From contig CALXPT010000003.1 in NCBI GenBank assembly GCA_944390355.1, positions 24,321 to 88,320 on the forward strand: a stretch of DNA of 64,000 bases, written 5' to 3'. The notes beneath the pieces were generated by a model, which did not search any database, was not told where the DNA came from, and saw only the letters and a list, made by a program, of their open reading frames with translations. The position numbers and the translations under genes are program-made. Positions 55,469 through 64,000 of the stretch are shown piece by piece. The first letter of the stretch is position 1. Every line of letters begins with the position of its first letter. The DNA comes from an uncultured Alphaproteobacteria bacterium. GTDB taxonomy: Bacteria > Pseudomonadota > Alphaproteobacteria > RF32 > CAG-239.

Positions 55469-57922
55469 ATGAAATTAGTAATCGTTGAGTCTCCGGCAAA
55501 AGCCAAAACCATTAACAAATACTTAGGCAGCGACTACAAAGTCCTTGCGAGCTTCGGCCACATTCGAGATTTACCGAGCAAAGACGGCTCCGTAGATCCC
55601 GAGCACGATTTTGCGATGACATGGGAATTAAGTTCCGGCGGCAAGAAGCGATTATCCGACATCATCAAAGCCTTAAAAGAGTGTGATACATTGATTCTCG
55701 CATCCGACCCGGATAGAGAAGGAGAAGCCATCGCATGGCACATATTGGAAGAACTCAACGCTCACAAAGCACTTAAAGGCAAAACCATCCAACGCGTCGT
55801 TTTTCATGAAATTACCAAACACGCCGTAACGGAAGCCATCCAAAACCCAAGGACAATAGACGATAATCTGGTCTCGGCCTACATGGCACGCCGCGCATTA
55901 GATTATCTGGTAGGCTTCACCTTATCGCCGGTATTGTGGCGCAAACTCCCGGGGTCAAAATCCGCCGGCAGAGTCCAGTCTGTGGCATTGAGATTGATAT
56001 GCGAAAGAGAAATAGAAATCGAAAAATTCAAACCCGAGGAGTACTGGACGATAGATGTTGACTTGCTAACCTCAAAAGAAGCATTGATAACCTCGCACTT
56101 AATCCAGTTAGACGGCAAAAAGCTTGAGAAAATGGATATAAAAACGCAGGCAGAGGCCGAAGATGCCAAGAGCAAGATTGAGGCGCAAGAATTTTCTGTT
56201 TCCAATGTAGAAAGAAAGAAAGCCAACCGCTACCCTGCCCCGCCGTTTACCACCTCGACTTTACAGCAGGAAGGCGCGCGCAAATTGCGTTTTTCCGCCA
56301 AGAAGACCATGCAAATAGCCCAAAAGCTTTATGAAGCCGGTTTGATAACATATATGAGAACGGACGCGGTTAATTTGTCGGTTGAAGCTATCAGTGCTTG
56401 CCGCGAAGCGATTGTCAAATACTTTGGCGAGGCCTATCTGCCTAAGGAAGCAAAAGAATATAAAACCAAGAGCAAAAATGCCCAAGAGGCGCACGAGGCC
56501 ATTCGTCCGTCCGATGTAATGAATACGCCGAAAAAAATGGAAACCAAGCTCGATTCGGACAGTTATAAGTTATATGAATTGATATGGAAAAGAACCATCG
56601 CCTGCCAGATGAACCCCGCGATTTTAGATAAAGTTTCGATAGACTTTTCGTCTGCGGATTCGCAAATATTATTGAGAGCCACGGGACAAGTCATTGCCTT
56701 TGACGGATTCTTGAAACTCTATCAAGAAAGCAAAGATGACGCGGCAGAAGATGACGACAACCGCATTTTGCCGAATGTCGAAAACGGAGAAAAAGTAACC
56801 AAAGGCGAGATAAGGACCGACCAACACTTCACCACCCCACCACCAAGATTTACGGAAGCTAGTTTGGTTAAAAAGCTTGAAGAGCTGGGCATCGGCCGTC
56901 CGTCAACTTACGCCACGATTATTTCCGTATTGCAGGAAAGAAAATACGTTCGGGTTGAAAAACTGCGCTTTATACCGGAAGACCGCGGACGGATTGTAAC
57001 CGTATTTTTGGAAAACTTCTTCCGTAAATATGTTGAATATGACTTCACCGCCATGTTGGAAGAAAGGCTTGATGATATATCCGCGGGAGAAATGCAATGG
57101 AAACAGCTTTTAAGCGGTTTCTGGAACAAGTTTATAAAGAATGTTGAAGATGTCAAACCCTTGCAGATAACGGAAGTCATAAACCGCATTGACGAGGCCT
57201 TGTCATACCACCTGTTTCCGCCACGTGAAGACGGCTCAGACCCACGCTCATGCCCTGATTGCAAGGAAGGCAAATTGAGTGTGAAGTTTGGCAAGTTTGG
57301 AGCTTTTATCGGTTGCTCAAATTATCCGGAATGCAAATACACCAAACCATTGACTGATTTCAAGGAAGAAGAAGCGGCCGACACACCGCGCCAACCTTCA
57401 CCGGAAGATAAAATTTTGGGTGAGATGAACACACAAAAAATTTATCTCAAAAAAGGCCCTTATGGATTTTACCTACAGTTGGGAGAGGATGCAACCGCCA
57501 CAACGGAAAAGCCCAAACGCGCCGCTCTGCCTAAGGGAATAACACCGGAAGAAATTACCTTGGAACAAGCGCAAAGATTGTTAAGCTTGCCGTTAGATTT
57601 GGGGGAAGGCATAATTTTGAGTGCCGGCAAATTCGGTCCTTATATCAAACAAGGCGGCAAATCCAAATCGCTGACGGGAAGCGACACGATTTTCACAATG
57701 ACCTTAGAGCGCGCCAAGGAGTTATTATCAGGCGTTGCAGAGAAGCCAGCGGCTTTGGCAATAGGCACGCACCCAACCTTAAAGGCGGAGATTACCTTAA
57801 ACAACGGCCGCTACGGTCCATATTTGAAGTGCGGCAAAAACAATTACGCCTTACCGAAAAATCTTCAGGGCAAAGAAATCAGCTTAGAAGAAGCCATAGC
57901 GGTCATTAATGCCAAGAAATAA
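55469..57922 (+). CDS. topA: DNA topoisomerase I
   Basis: 817 residues. The TOPRIM domain begins KLVIVESPAKAKTINKYLG and includes ASDPDREGEAIAWHI. The nucleophile is Tyr295 in GLITYMRTDAVNLS. One four-Cys zinc finger is present near residues 592-620 (CPDCKEG, CSNYPECKY). Two Cys-free topoisomerase C-terminal repeats follow (GPYGFYLQLG, GRYGPYLKCG). Relaxes negative supercoils. Followed by a strong terminator. Confidence 0.98.
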   Translation: MKLVIVESPAKAKTINKYLGSDYKVLASFGHIRDLPSKDGSVDPEHDFAMTWELSSGGKKRLSDIIKALKECDTLILASDPDREGEAIAWHILEELNAHKALKGKTIQRVVFHEITKHAVTEAIQNPRTIDDNLVSAYMARRALDYLVGFTLSPVLWRKLPGSKSAGRVQSVALRLICEREIEIEKFKPEEYWTIDVDLLTSKEALITSHLIQLDGKKLEKMDIKTQAEAEDAKSKIEAQEFSVSNVERKKANRYPAPPFTTSTLQQEGARKLRFSAKKTMQIAQKLYEAGLITYMRTDAVNLSVEAISACREAIVKYFGEAYLPKEAKEYKTKSKNAQEAHEAIRPSDVMNTPKKMETKLDSDSYKLYELIWKRTIACQMNPAILDKVSIDFSSADSQILLRATGQVIAFDGFLKLYQESKDDAAEDDDNRILPNVENGEKVTKGEIRTDQHFTTPPPRFTEASLVKKLEELGIGRPSTYATIISVLQERKYVRVEKLRFIPEDRGRIVTVFLENFFRKYVEYDFTAMLEERLDDISAGEMQWKQLLSGFWNKFIKNVEDVKPLQITEVINRIDEALSYHLFPPREDGSDPRSCPDCKEGKLSVKFGKFGAFIGCSNYPECKYTKPLTDFKEEEAADTPRQPSPEDKILGEMNTQKIYLKKGPYGFYLQLGEDATATTEKPKRAALPKGITPEEITLEQAQRLLSLPLDLGEGIILSAGKFGPYIKQGGKSKSLTGSDTIFTMTLERAKELLSGVAEKPAALAIGTHPTLKAEITLNNGRYGPYLKCGKNNYALPKNLQGKEISLEEAIAVINAKK

Positions 57923-57953
57923 AAGAAAGGGGAGCTTTCTCCCCTTTCTTTTT
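57922..57953 (+). terminator. Terminator of topA
   Basis: AAAGAAAGGGGAG / CTCCCCTTTCTTT with a CTTT loop and T-run. It overlaps the end of the topA stop codon. Confidence 0.92.
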
Positions 57954-57980
57954 CCTCAATTTGCAAAGCCACCAAAGATT

Positions 57981-58811
57981 TTAGAATGTCGATTCCACTG
58001 GCACCCTGAAAGTTAGAAAAGTATAATTACCAAAACATGTTTTAAGATCATCAACATTACACTTAACACCTGTAGGAATCTTTTCCTTGTATGCAGGATA
58101 ACAACTCTTCGTATATTCCAGTTCAAAAGAGAAATAGCTACCATCAAAATCTCTAGACTTAACAAAATAAGGCACAATCATACCGTCAATAACTGACTCA
58201 TCAAAATCAAAAGTACGACAAAGGGAATTCAGCAAGCTAAAATAAGTGGTTTGATTAGAAAAATTAACATATTCATGCCCATAACCATCATCTAAAGGAG
58301 TAACTTCCTGCATTAACTGTTTCGCAGTCAAAGTTTTAAGCGGTCCATATCCGGTCGTAACTCGTGTGCATTTCCCATTTTCTTTTTTAGTAACATAATA
58401 AGTACAATCAGATGCTAATCCGCCCTTTTCGGTTAAAACTATACTTGAAGCATAGCATTTTCCGCCACAAATAAAATCACCAACATTGCAACTTTCACAA
58501 AGACTGCTCGCCCCCGATCCTGAACCAGAGCCTGCCCCCGATCCGGAACCTGAACCGGAGTTATTCTCCAATTTAGTAATTCGGTTAAGTATATTGGTTA
58601 TACTTGTGTTAATAGAATTTATTTTTGTCGTGTTATTAGGCCCCGTGCAGTTCCAAGCGTTTCCGAATGGACATTTCACCCCACCGGAGCAAGATGAACT
58701 TGATGAATACCCTAAAGATGAACAGCTCGGAGTTTGTATGCATGCAGCCTCAGTCACGCCACTCATCGTAAAAGCCACCAAAGCTGATGTTAAAAATAAG
58801 TATTTTTTCAT
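57981..58811 (-). CDS. Secreted Cys-rich surface protein with coiled coil and Ser-Gly linker
   Basis: 276 residues from ATG 58811, with AAGGAG upstream. A signal peptide ends at TEA. Next comes a Ser/Cys-rich segment with CPFGNAWNCTG, a short coiled coil (INSINTSITNILNRITKLEN), a linker of alternating Gly, Ser and Ala (about residues 90-115) and a C-terminal domain of about 160 residues with several cysteines. The coiled coil followed by a flexible linker suggests an oligomeric stalk carrying a head. No family named. Downstream of the 59724 gene by 34 bp, probably co-transcribed. Confidence 0.7.
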   Translation of the reverse strand: MKKYLFLTSALVAFTMSGVTEAACIQTPSCSSLGYSSSSSCSGGVKCPFGNAWNCTGPNNTTKINSINTSITNILNRITKLENNSGSGSGSGAGSGSGSGASSLCESCNVGDFICGGKCYASSIVLTEKGGLASDCTYYVTKKENGKCTRVTTGYGPLKTLTAKQLMQEVTPLDDGYGHEYVNFSNQTTYFSLLNSLCRTFDFDESVIDGMIVPYFVKSRDFDGSYFSFELEYTKSCYPAYKEKIPTGVKCNVDDLKTCFGNYTFLTFRVPVESTF

Positions 58812-58845
58812 TTTCTTTCTCCTTGATAATAATTTCAGTTCTAAG

Positions 58846-59724
58846 TTATTGTTCAAAAGCGCAATAGTCGCACCAATCGGTGCAACCAGACTTACAGCCG
58901 GTTACAATGTATAAATTCGAGCATTCTTCAAACGTGCAGACCGAACACGGCGGGCATTCACTCTCCGTACCGAGGTTTGGACAAGGCGGACACTCCGAAC
59001 ACATTACTTTATCTCCGGTACTGCATGTCGTCGCGCCTTCTTTACAGCCTCGTTCACCACAGTCTAAAAATCCCGAACAGTCTTTCTCTTTGATTTTGTA
59101 TTTTTCCTTGATTTTCAATCCGCCTTCGTCGCATTCTACACATGGCTCGCCATCCGCTTCATAACCATCGGGAATAGAACCCAATGTATATTGGTATTCT
59201 GCCGGACAAGTCGGCGTGCAGCAGTCTTTGTATAACCCATTGCCGCAGACCTCTCCCACACCTTTTAACGGTGATTGACAAGTTACGTAATTACTCGGGC
59301 AGTCCGGAATACATTCGGCAAAATATTTGTTATTCAGCGGACAATATTTGTTGCCCTTATAACCGCTCGGACATGAGGTTTTATTATACCCCATTCGGAT
59401 ACAGCTTTCGGCATCTCCTCCCCCTGGGGGTATAACTTCCGGTGTGCCGCCTTCCAAATCCGTGCCGACAAAGTCCGCTCCGCCGCAATCTTCCGTATCC
59501 GTTATCCAGCAAACTTGAGCAACTTTAATCTCCGGCCGCCCCCTAAAACTCTCGGGAGACAAATGTCGAGCTATGAGGTGTGAAGTATGCGATGTGTGTA
59601 ATTTAGCATAGCTCGGAACGGGAGGTGCTTTTAGATTAAAATTAATTGATGCCTGAACTTGATTATCCAAACAAGCCAAGCTTAATGCTGTAGCACACAG
59701 CAAAAGGCAACCCTTTTTCATCAT
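58846..59724 (-). CDS. Secreted Cys-rich repeat protein
   Basis: 292 residues. The signal peptide KKGCLLLCATALSLACLDNQVQAS may be a lipoprotein or ordinary type. After about residue 105 the chain is very Cys-rich, with CxxC pairs (CPPCPN, CPPCSVC) and SYK/TCPSGY-type units, suggesting disulfide-rich modules or metal binding. No known domain assigned. It has a strong promoter shared in sequence with the locus at 615. GAGG lies six bases before the ATG. Confidence 0.7.
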   Translation of the reverse strand: MMKKGCLLLCATALSLACLDNQVQASINFNLKAPPVPSYAKLHTSHTSHLIARHLSPESFRGRPEIKVAQVCWITDTEDCGGADFVGTDLEGGTPEVIPPGGGDAESCIRMGYNKTSCPSGYKGNKYCPLNNKYFAECIPDCPSNYVTCQSPLKGVGEVCGNGLYKDCCTPTCPAEYQYTLGSIPDGYEADGEPCVECDEGGLKIKEKYKIKEKDCSGFLDCGERGCKEGATTCSTGDKVMCSECPPCPNLGTESECPPCSVCTFEECSNLYIVTGCKSGCTDWCDYCAFEQ

Positions 59725-59762
59725 AATACACCTCGTAAAAAGTTCTAATTACATTTGTCTCC

Positions 59763-59830
59763 ACGACTCGTATTATACCACAAAAGAAAATTCCTTTCAA
59801 TAGAAATTTTCTATATTTTCCGCGGGTTTG
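59763..59830 (-). promoter_or_regulatory. Promoter module of the surface operon
   Basis: On the minus strand TTGAAA (59795-59800), 17-bp spacer, TATAAT (59772-59777), and upstream CAAACCC (59824-59830). Near-copy of 615-682. The transcript would begin about 40 bases before the 59724 ATG. Confidence 0.8.
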
Positions 59831-59876
59831 CACAATTTTTTTTTGCAAAAAAATGAGGCTGTACCACCCCAAGACA

Positions 59877-59902
59877 CAAAAAAAGCTCCCCGAAGGGAGC
59901 CG
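59877..59902 (-). terminator. Terminator of the 60674 gene
   Basis: On the minus strand GCTCCC / GGGAGC with a short loop, then seven T's. Confidence 0.85.
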
Positions 59903-59915
59903 TAAAACAAAAGCA

Positions 59916-60674
59916 TTAAGCAAACATCTTACTAACTGCTTGCGTAAAGCCTTTAATTTGATTTTTGTCTTCCAAGAAGAACATACCGGCAGAGGTGTGT
60001 CCCTTGAAGCGTTTAAGTGCGTTCGGAATATTTTTGCCGACAAACACCGGAAGATTGCTATCACCCTCAAAAGAAACCAAAATACTCGGCTCTTTACCGG
60101 AATAATAGGCCAATTCTCCCACATACACCGGCAACAATCCCAAGAGTCTCTCCGTCGGAATAGTTACTTCCACCAGAGGGAATGTTCCTCTATGAGCTTC
60201 CACAGCTTGTCTTAAATCAAAGATATCAGCCTGCTTACCGCCCCGCATCAGATATCGCTTTTCAAAACAAGCAATAATCTCTTTAGCAGAGTATCCTTTA
60301 TTGCGAAGCTCAGCAAAAGACAGTTTATTCATCAAACCTTTCAGCTTCTGCGAGCTGGTTAAATGAATATCAATCATCTTTGCCACTTGCTGCAACAATG
60401 GTTTATCCTTAGCCGTTTCAAGCAAGAGCACCACACCTTCGGGCACCTTGGTTGAAAGATTAAAGAAGCTGCCGTCATTATCTTGACACTTGCGTCCCAC
60501 AAGCACCGGAGTCACACCATCATCAACCATCTTTTGCAAACCAGCAAAAAATTGTTTCACCTCATCTTTACTGCACTTCAAAGTTTCAACATCAAAGCCT
60601 TTTGCCTTGAGAATGTTAACGATTTCAACTGATTCCAAACTCTGGTCTTCACGCACATAAAATCTTTTTTCCAT
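59916..60674 (-). CDS. Hypothetical protein
   Basis: 252 residues, not recognised, no signal peptide. It appears to have an N-terminal alpha/beta part (VEIVNILKAKGFDVETL) and a C-terminal part with LLPVYVGELAYYSGKEPSILVSFEGD. No Shine-Dalgarno sequence is clear before the ATG. It has its own terminator and is probably monocistronic. The composition is like the housekeeping genes around it. Confidence 0.65.
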   Translation of the reverse strand: MEKRFYVREDQSLESVEIVNILKAKGFDVETLKCSKDEVKQFFAGLQKMVDDGVTPVLVGRKCQDNDGSFFNLSTKVPEGVVLLLETAKDKPLLQQVAKMIDIHLTSSQKLKGLMNKLSFAELRNKGYSAKEIIACFEKRYLMRGGKQADIFDLRQAVEAHRGTFPLVEVTIPTERLLGLLPVYVGELAYYSGKEPSILVSFEGDSNLPVFVGKNIPNALKRFKGHTSAGMFFLEDKNQIKGFTQAVSKMFA

Positions 60675-60833
60675 AATTATAAAAAAATTAAATATATAAA
60701 ATTATAAAAAACTCAAACGATATGATAACACATTTTTTTAGAATAGCAAGCATTTTATCCAAAATTTTTGCCCTATAACAAATAAAAAACCTTAAGGCTT
60801 AATTTTTCGCAATAATCCCTCGCATTTTTTCCA

Positions 60834-60863
60834 CAAAAAAAGGCCAAGGCAACCACCTTGACC
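60834..60863 (-). terminator. Terminator of the 61580 gene
   Basis: On the minus strand GGTCAAGG / CCTTGGCC (one G-U pair) with a TGGTTG loop, then T's. Confidence 0.8.
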
Positions 60864-60890
60864 ACATAAAAAAAACAAAAAGAACAAAGA

Positions 60891-61580
60891 CTAATCCATC
60901 TCTTTTCCCTTGCCCTGAACATTAACTTTCGGACGCTTAACAACGGCATAACTTTTAGCAAACTCATCCGATTGAATAAGACGCATACCGGCGGTATCTT
61001 TCAAAATATAAGCTCCGCCTTTTCCGGCCACTTGCGACGTACCGGCAGCCCCCTCAAATTCCGTCCCTTCCTTAACATAAAAAGCCTGCACGGTTTCTTT
61101 TTTCTTAGCACCGGCAAAAACCTTCCCCGGCTTAATATCTTCACGAGCCGGAGCGCCGATTAAACCGGCGGCAAAATCAACATCGGTATCATAAACATCC
61201 GCTTTACCGGTTTTAGGATCAATGGCATGCTGTTTCAAAAAATCAATAAATTTTTCGGTAGTACCGGCCGTTAAAAACGCATTAGGATTTTTTTCCAAAT
61301 AAGCTTCAACCTTTTCTTGCAACCCCGGAGCATCATAACAAATCAAACATCCGTCATTTTGTTTCAAAACCTGCTCAGTATCATCTTTCGGATTATGAAA
61401 AGTCAATCCCTTAACATCTTGCATAACCATTTCATAAGTCGGAGCGGGCCATTCGGGTCTTTTGGCATCTTTAGCCCCTTTAAAACCATAAGCGGGAATA
61501 ATCAAACGTTTACGATCGGTTGGGGTACAAACAAGGGTTTCCCCCTCAAATTTTTTATAAGCATCTTCTGCAGATAACAT
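60891..61580 (-). CDS. Hypothetical protein
   Basis: About 229 residues from ATG 61580, with AAAGGA upstream. Not recognised. The N-terminal half has LVCTPTDRKRLIIPAYG and LICYDAPGLQEKVEAYLEKN. The C-terminal part (AFYVKEGTEFEGAAGTSQ, GGAYILKDTAGMRLIQSDEFAKSY) resembles a small beta-rich module that ends many uncharacterised proteins. Cytoplasmic by prediction. Own terminator; a TATAAT on the minus strand at 61635-61640 may be its -10. Confidence 0.65.
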   Translation of the reverse strand: MLSAEDAYKKFEGETLVCTPTDRKRLIIPAYGFKGAKDAKRPEWPAPTYEMVMQDVKGLTFHNPKDDTEQVLKQNDGCLICYDAPGLQEKVEAYLEKNPNAFLTAGTTEKFIDFLKQHAIDPKTGKADVYDTDVDFAAGLIGAPAREDIKPGKVFAGAKKKETVQAFYVKEGTEFEGAAGTSQVAGKGGAYILKDTAGMRLIQSDEFAKSYAVVKRPKVNVQGKGKEMD

Positions 61581-61731
61581 AGTCTTGTCCTTTCTCAATA
61601 GTTTACGAACAAGACCATTCTATCATGAAGGTGAATTATAATAAATAATTATTTTCAAAATAAGGCACAATTACATACAGATTATCGACTAACGAAATCC
61701 GCAAAAACACAAAACTTAAATATAGAAAAAA

Positions 61732-62727
61732 TCAGCGGCCTTCTTCCTTATACGGACGCGACAACAATTCTTCCAAAGCCGAATGTAAAGGCAGTTTTTC
61801 AAACAAAACGCGCTTCATCATTTCGCAAATCGGCATTTCCACATCAAGAGAATGCGCACGTTTCACAACAGCCCCAGTTGTAGCAATTCCCTCAACCGTG
61901 CGTTTATTTTCGGCAATTAATTTATCGGCAGAACCGCAAACACCGATTTCATAACCAAAACTAAAATTACGCGACTGCATACAGTTAGCAGTCAAGACCA
62001 AATCCCCCAAACCGCACATCCCCATAAGCGAATGGAAATCTCCGCCCATAGCCTTAGCTAAACGCGCCATTTCGGCAAATCCGCGTGTAATCAGAGCCGC
62101 CCGCGCACTGTCGCCCAAAGCTGCCCCCTCAACGATACCCGAAGCCAGCGCGATCACATTTTTGACACTTCCGCCGATTTGAGGAGAGATAATATCCGCC
62201 GTCGTATAAGGACGAAAATAAGCCGTACCGAGCTGTTGAGCCAAAGAATTAGCCAAGCTCAAATCTTCACACCCGATAGTAACGGAAACAAATTTTCGCT
62301 GAGCCAAATCAAGAGCAAACCCCGGCCCCGACAACACCGCCACTTTTATATCCGAAATTTCATCTCGCACCACTTCCGAAAGGAGCTTTCCGCTTTCAGC
62401 TTCAATGCCTTTGGCACACAAAACCAAAACCGTATTTTTATGAATAAAGGGCTTAATTTGACGAACCACATCTCTGGTAGCCTGAGCCGAAACCGTTAAC
62501 AATACGACATCGGCAAAATCAAAAACCCGTTCAAGGTTTTCGGTTGCTCTAATGGCATCCGGCAAAGGAATATTCGGCAAATAAGTTTTGTTCAGATGAA
62601 AAAGATTAATATCATCCACAACATCCTTATGCCTTGCCCACCCCAAAACATCATTACCGGCACGCGCCGCAGTTAAAGCTAAAGCAGTCCCCCAAATTCC
62701 TGTTCCGACAATTCCAAGTTTTGGCAT
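61732..62727 (-). CDS. gpsA: Glycerol-3-phosphate dehydrogenase [NAD(P)+]
   Basis: 331 residues. The Rossmann motif is GTGIWGTALALTAARAG. Catalytic and substrate residues lie in GGSVKNVIALASG and MCGLGDLVLT. The segment AVLSGPGFALDLA is typical. Provides glycerol-3-phosphate to PlsY-type acylation. GGAG lies six bases before the ATG. Confidence 0.96.
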   Translation of the reverse strand: MPKLGIVGTGIWGTALALTAARAGNDVLGWARHKDVVDDINLFHLNKTYLPNIPLPDAIRATENLERVFDFADVVLLTVSAQATRDVVRQIKPFIHKNTVLVLCAKGIEAESGKLLSEVVRDEISDIKVAVLSGPGFALDLAQRKFVSVTIGCEDLSLANSLAQQLGTAYFRPYTTADIISPQIGGSVKNVIALASGIVEGAALGDSARAALITRGFAEMARLAKAMGGDFHSLMGMCGLGDLVLTANCMQSRNFSFGYEIGVCGSADKLIAENKRTVEGIATTGAVVKRAHSLDVEMPICEMMKRVLFEKLPLHSALEELLSRPYKEEGR

Positions 62728-62814
62728 AGCAATCTCCTATAAAAACACTTATACAAGCATAATTCGAACAACAAAATTGTAAATCAAAAAATTTAACAAA
62801 AGCGTATAATATTT

Positions 62815-63729
62815 TTAACAACTGCGCTCTTGCTTAACCAAAGATATATCGAAAGGCATATTTTCGTATTTTAAAACACCTGAATTATCAAGCGTATCCA
62901 GAATCAAATCAGGATTGTTAAGTCTTTGATAAAAGTCCGGATTTTGAGAGCAGAATTTATCATGGTTAACAATTTTAATTATATTACGCTTTTTCATCTC
63001 TTCCACGTTGTTTTTTTCGCAAGCTGCATAGACAACGGCTTGATTGACCGCCCACTCATGCCCAAACCGTCCATCTAGTGCCACAACCGACAAAAATAAA
63101 GATTTAGGCACAAAATAAGTATAGCTTTCATGATTAATTTTATCCATGAGAAAAACCGGCTTAATTTGCCCATCAATCTTTGCCGTTTTTTTCCAATTGA
63201 TATTGCGCCCTGCCGTGTCATTAACCCGCAAAGCATAAAAATCACGTTCAGTTTCGCTTTCCGTTGCAAAAACAAAATTATCTCTCTTTTCACCGAATTG
63301 ATTAAGGTTGGAATGCGGTATAATTTTATCCCCCATTTTATCAGGAGAAACATTTGAAACATGCATCAAAAATTCCGGAGCATTATTCATAATTTTTTGA
63401 ACTTTTCTCGCACGCAGTTGTTTTAAATTTTCCATAAGCTCTGAATAAAGCTCTTTCCCCAAAAACTTTTCCATATCCGCGCACATCCGAGAAAATTCGC
63501 CGTCATGATAAAGCTTATATTTCCCTTGGGTTGAAAACATATAAAAAAATAATTGACTGTTTGAAAATTCGGCATATCCACTCGGAGCAGAAAAAAACTT
63601 CTCCCTGTCTTCTCTTTCAAAACTAAGAAAATTATCTTTCTGTTGCGTTAAATTTTGACCATCCATATCGCCCTTATCAAAATTAAAATCTAGCTTATCA
63701 TAACACAACACGCAAAAACCGTCAAACAT
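62815..63729 (-). CDS. Hypothetical protein, possible ADP-ribosyltransferase-like fold
   Basis: About 304 residues from ATG 63729. The start is uncertain: ATG 63666 has a better ribosome site (AAGG). The middle reads FLMHVSNVSPDKMGDKIIPH, then NFVFATESETERDFYALR, and later YTYFVPKSLFLSV and EWAVNQAVVYAACEKNNVEEM. The order of a His-containing strand and then a VFAT strand recalls ADP-ribosyltransferase-like proteins, but the likeness is weak. It overlaps the end of the 63931 gene. Confidence 0.5.
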   Translation of the reverse strand: MFDGFCVLCYDKLDFNFDKGDMDGQNLTQQKDNFLSFEREDREKFFSAPSGYAEFSNSQLFFYMFSTQGKYKLYHDGEFSRMCADMEKFLGKELYSELMENLKQLRARKVQKIMNNAPEFLMHVSNVSPDKMGDKIIPHSNLNQFGEKRDNFVFATESETERDFYALRVNDTAGRNINWKKTAKIDGQIKPVFLMDKINHESYTYFVPKSLFLSVVALDGRFGHEWAVNQAVVYAACEKNNVEEMKKRNIIKIVNHDKFCSQNPDFYQRLNNPDLILDTLDNSGVLKYENMPFDISLVKQERSC

Positions 63730-63931
63730 TCTCACGCGTTAAATATTTCGGCGGGATCACACCATTTTTCATAACAATCAAATAATGCCTGATAACGGCA
63801 TAAAGCATATCTTTGGCGGCATCCACCCTTTTCCACTTAAGCGGTGAAAAATCTATTTCTTCGGGACTAACCTGAAAAAATTTTTCATTATACCCTCCGG
63901 CCGCAGAACCATTTTTACACCAATTTGCCAA
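63722..63931 (-). CDS. Small hypothetical protein
   Basis: 69 residues, not recognised: MANWCKNGSAAGGYNEKFFQV, then IDFSPLKWKRVDAAKDMLYAVIRHYL. Its stop codon overlaps the next gene's start (8 bases if ATG 63729 is used), so the two are coupled. Upstream sequence to the window edge is 69 bp. Confidence 0.55.
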   Translation of the reverse strand: MANWCKNGSAAGGYNEKFFQVSPEEIDFSPLKWKRVDAAKDMLYAVIRHYLIVMKNGVIPPKYLTRENV

Positions 63932-63960
63932 TTATCCTGTCCCGATCCAATACCATAAAC

Positions 63961-63989
63961 AAAAAAGCAGAACATCCATTCTGCTTTTT
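63961..63989. terminator. Symmetric terminator hairpin at the window edge
   Basis: AAAAGCAGAA / TTCTGCTTTT with a CATCCA loop, T-rich in both directions. It probably ends a gene beyond the right edge. Confidence 0.75.
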
Positions 63990-64000
63990 GCTTTAGGCTT

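Overview
The window is a contiguous piece of an AT-rich alphaproteobacterial chromosome. The evidence for this is the family content and gene order: a CckA hybrid kinase directly behind fliQ-fliR-flhB, a MipZ-type ParA ATPase, an atpHAGDC cluster without F0 genes, priA divergent from a XerC recombinase, plsY-dprA-topA, and pyrH-frr-uppS-cdsA-rseP-bamA-lpxD-fabZ. Two small Cys-rich secreted proteins and two DUF1566-like pieces resemble those of uncultured gut alphaproteobacteria with reduced genomes (the RF32/CAG-239 type). That placement is inference from recollection, not a search. Lipid A genes, BamA, flagellar export genes and a phosphoethanolamine transferase show a Gram-negative, probably flagellated cell.

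Layout. 1-1080: truncated TerC gene, then a promoter module joined to the 3' remnant of a DUF1566-like surface gene. 1123-8302: Lon, two small unknown genes, a CI/LexA-like repressor, two small genes (one MmcQ/YjbR) and an ankyrin protein. 7925-13000: ATP synthase F1 operon. 13162-16963: PriA, a 680-bp gap, XerC. 17168-24426: ribosomal protein bL33, S41 protease, ExoIII, dGTPase, SPOR protein, M50 protease, NagZ and unknowns. 24427-25149: two perfect 234-bp tandem repeats abutting tRNA-His. 25309-30778: DacA-like carboxypeptidase, MipZ, membrane protein, phosphoglucomutase, GH114-like secreted protein. 30798-36304: fliQ, fliR, flhB, cckA, hdaA-like. 36326-43177: EptA-like transferase, then TetR regulator, RND adaptor and RND pump. 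43278-45590: HD hydrolase, DUF1566-like protein, then a structured RNA and an XRE gene bracketed by two hairpin repeats. 45591-53503: outer-membrane and lipid operon. 53677-57922: plsY-dprA-topA. 57981-63931: two surface proteins, three unknowns, GpsA and a two-gene unknown operon.

Most of the window is ordinary housekeeping. The parts most worth attention are: (1) the 44768-45580 cassette, in which a strong promoter drives a multi-hairpin RNA ending in a terminator before a small XRE gene, with two related palindromic elements at its edges whose arms differ in sequence but stay self-complementary; (2) the tRNA-His-linked tandem repeats, which carry tRNA 3'-end pieces in both orientations; (3) a 68-bp promoter module shared by two distant surface-gene loci; (4) an operator in front of the TetR/RND genes with half-sites like those of the E. 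coli AcrR box; and (5) an HdaA-like protein with three candidate sliding-clamp motifs.
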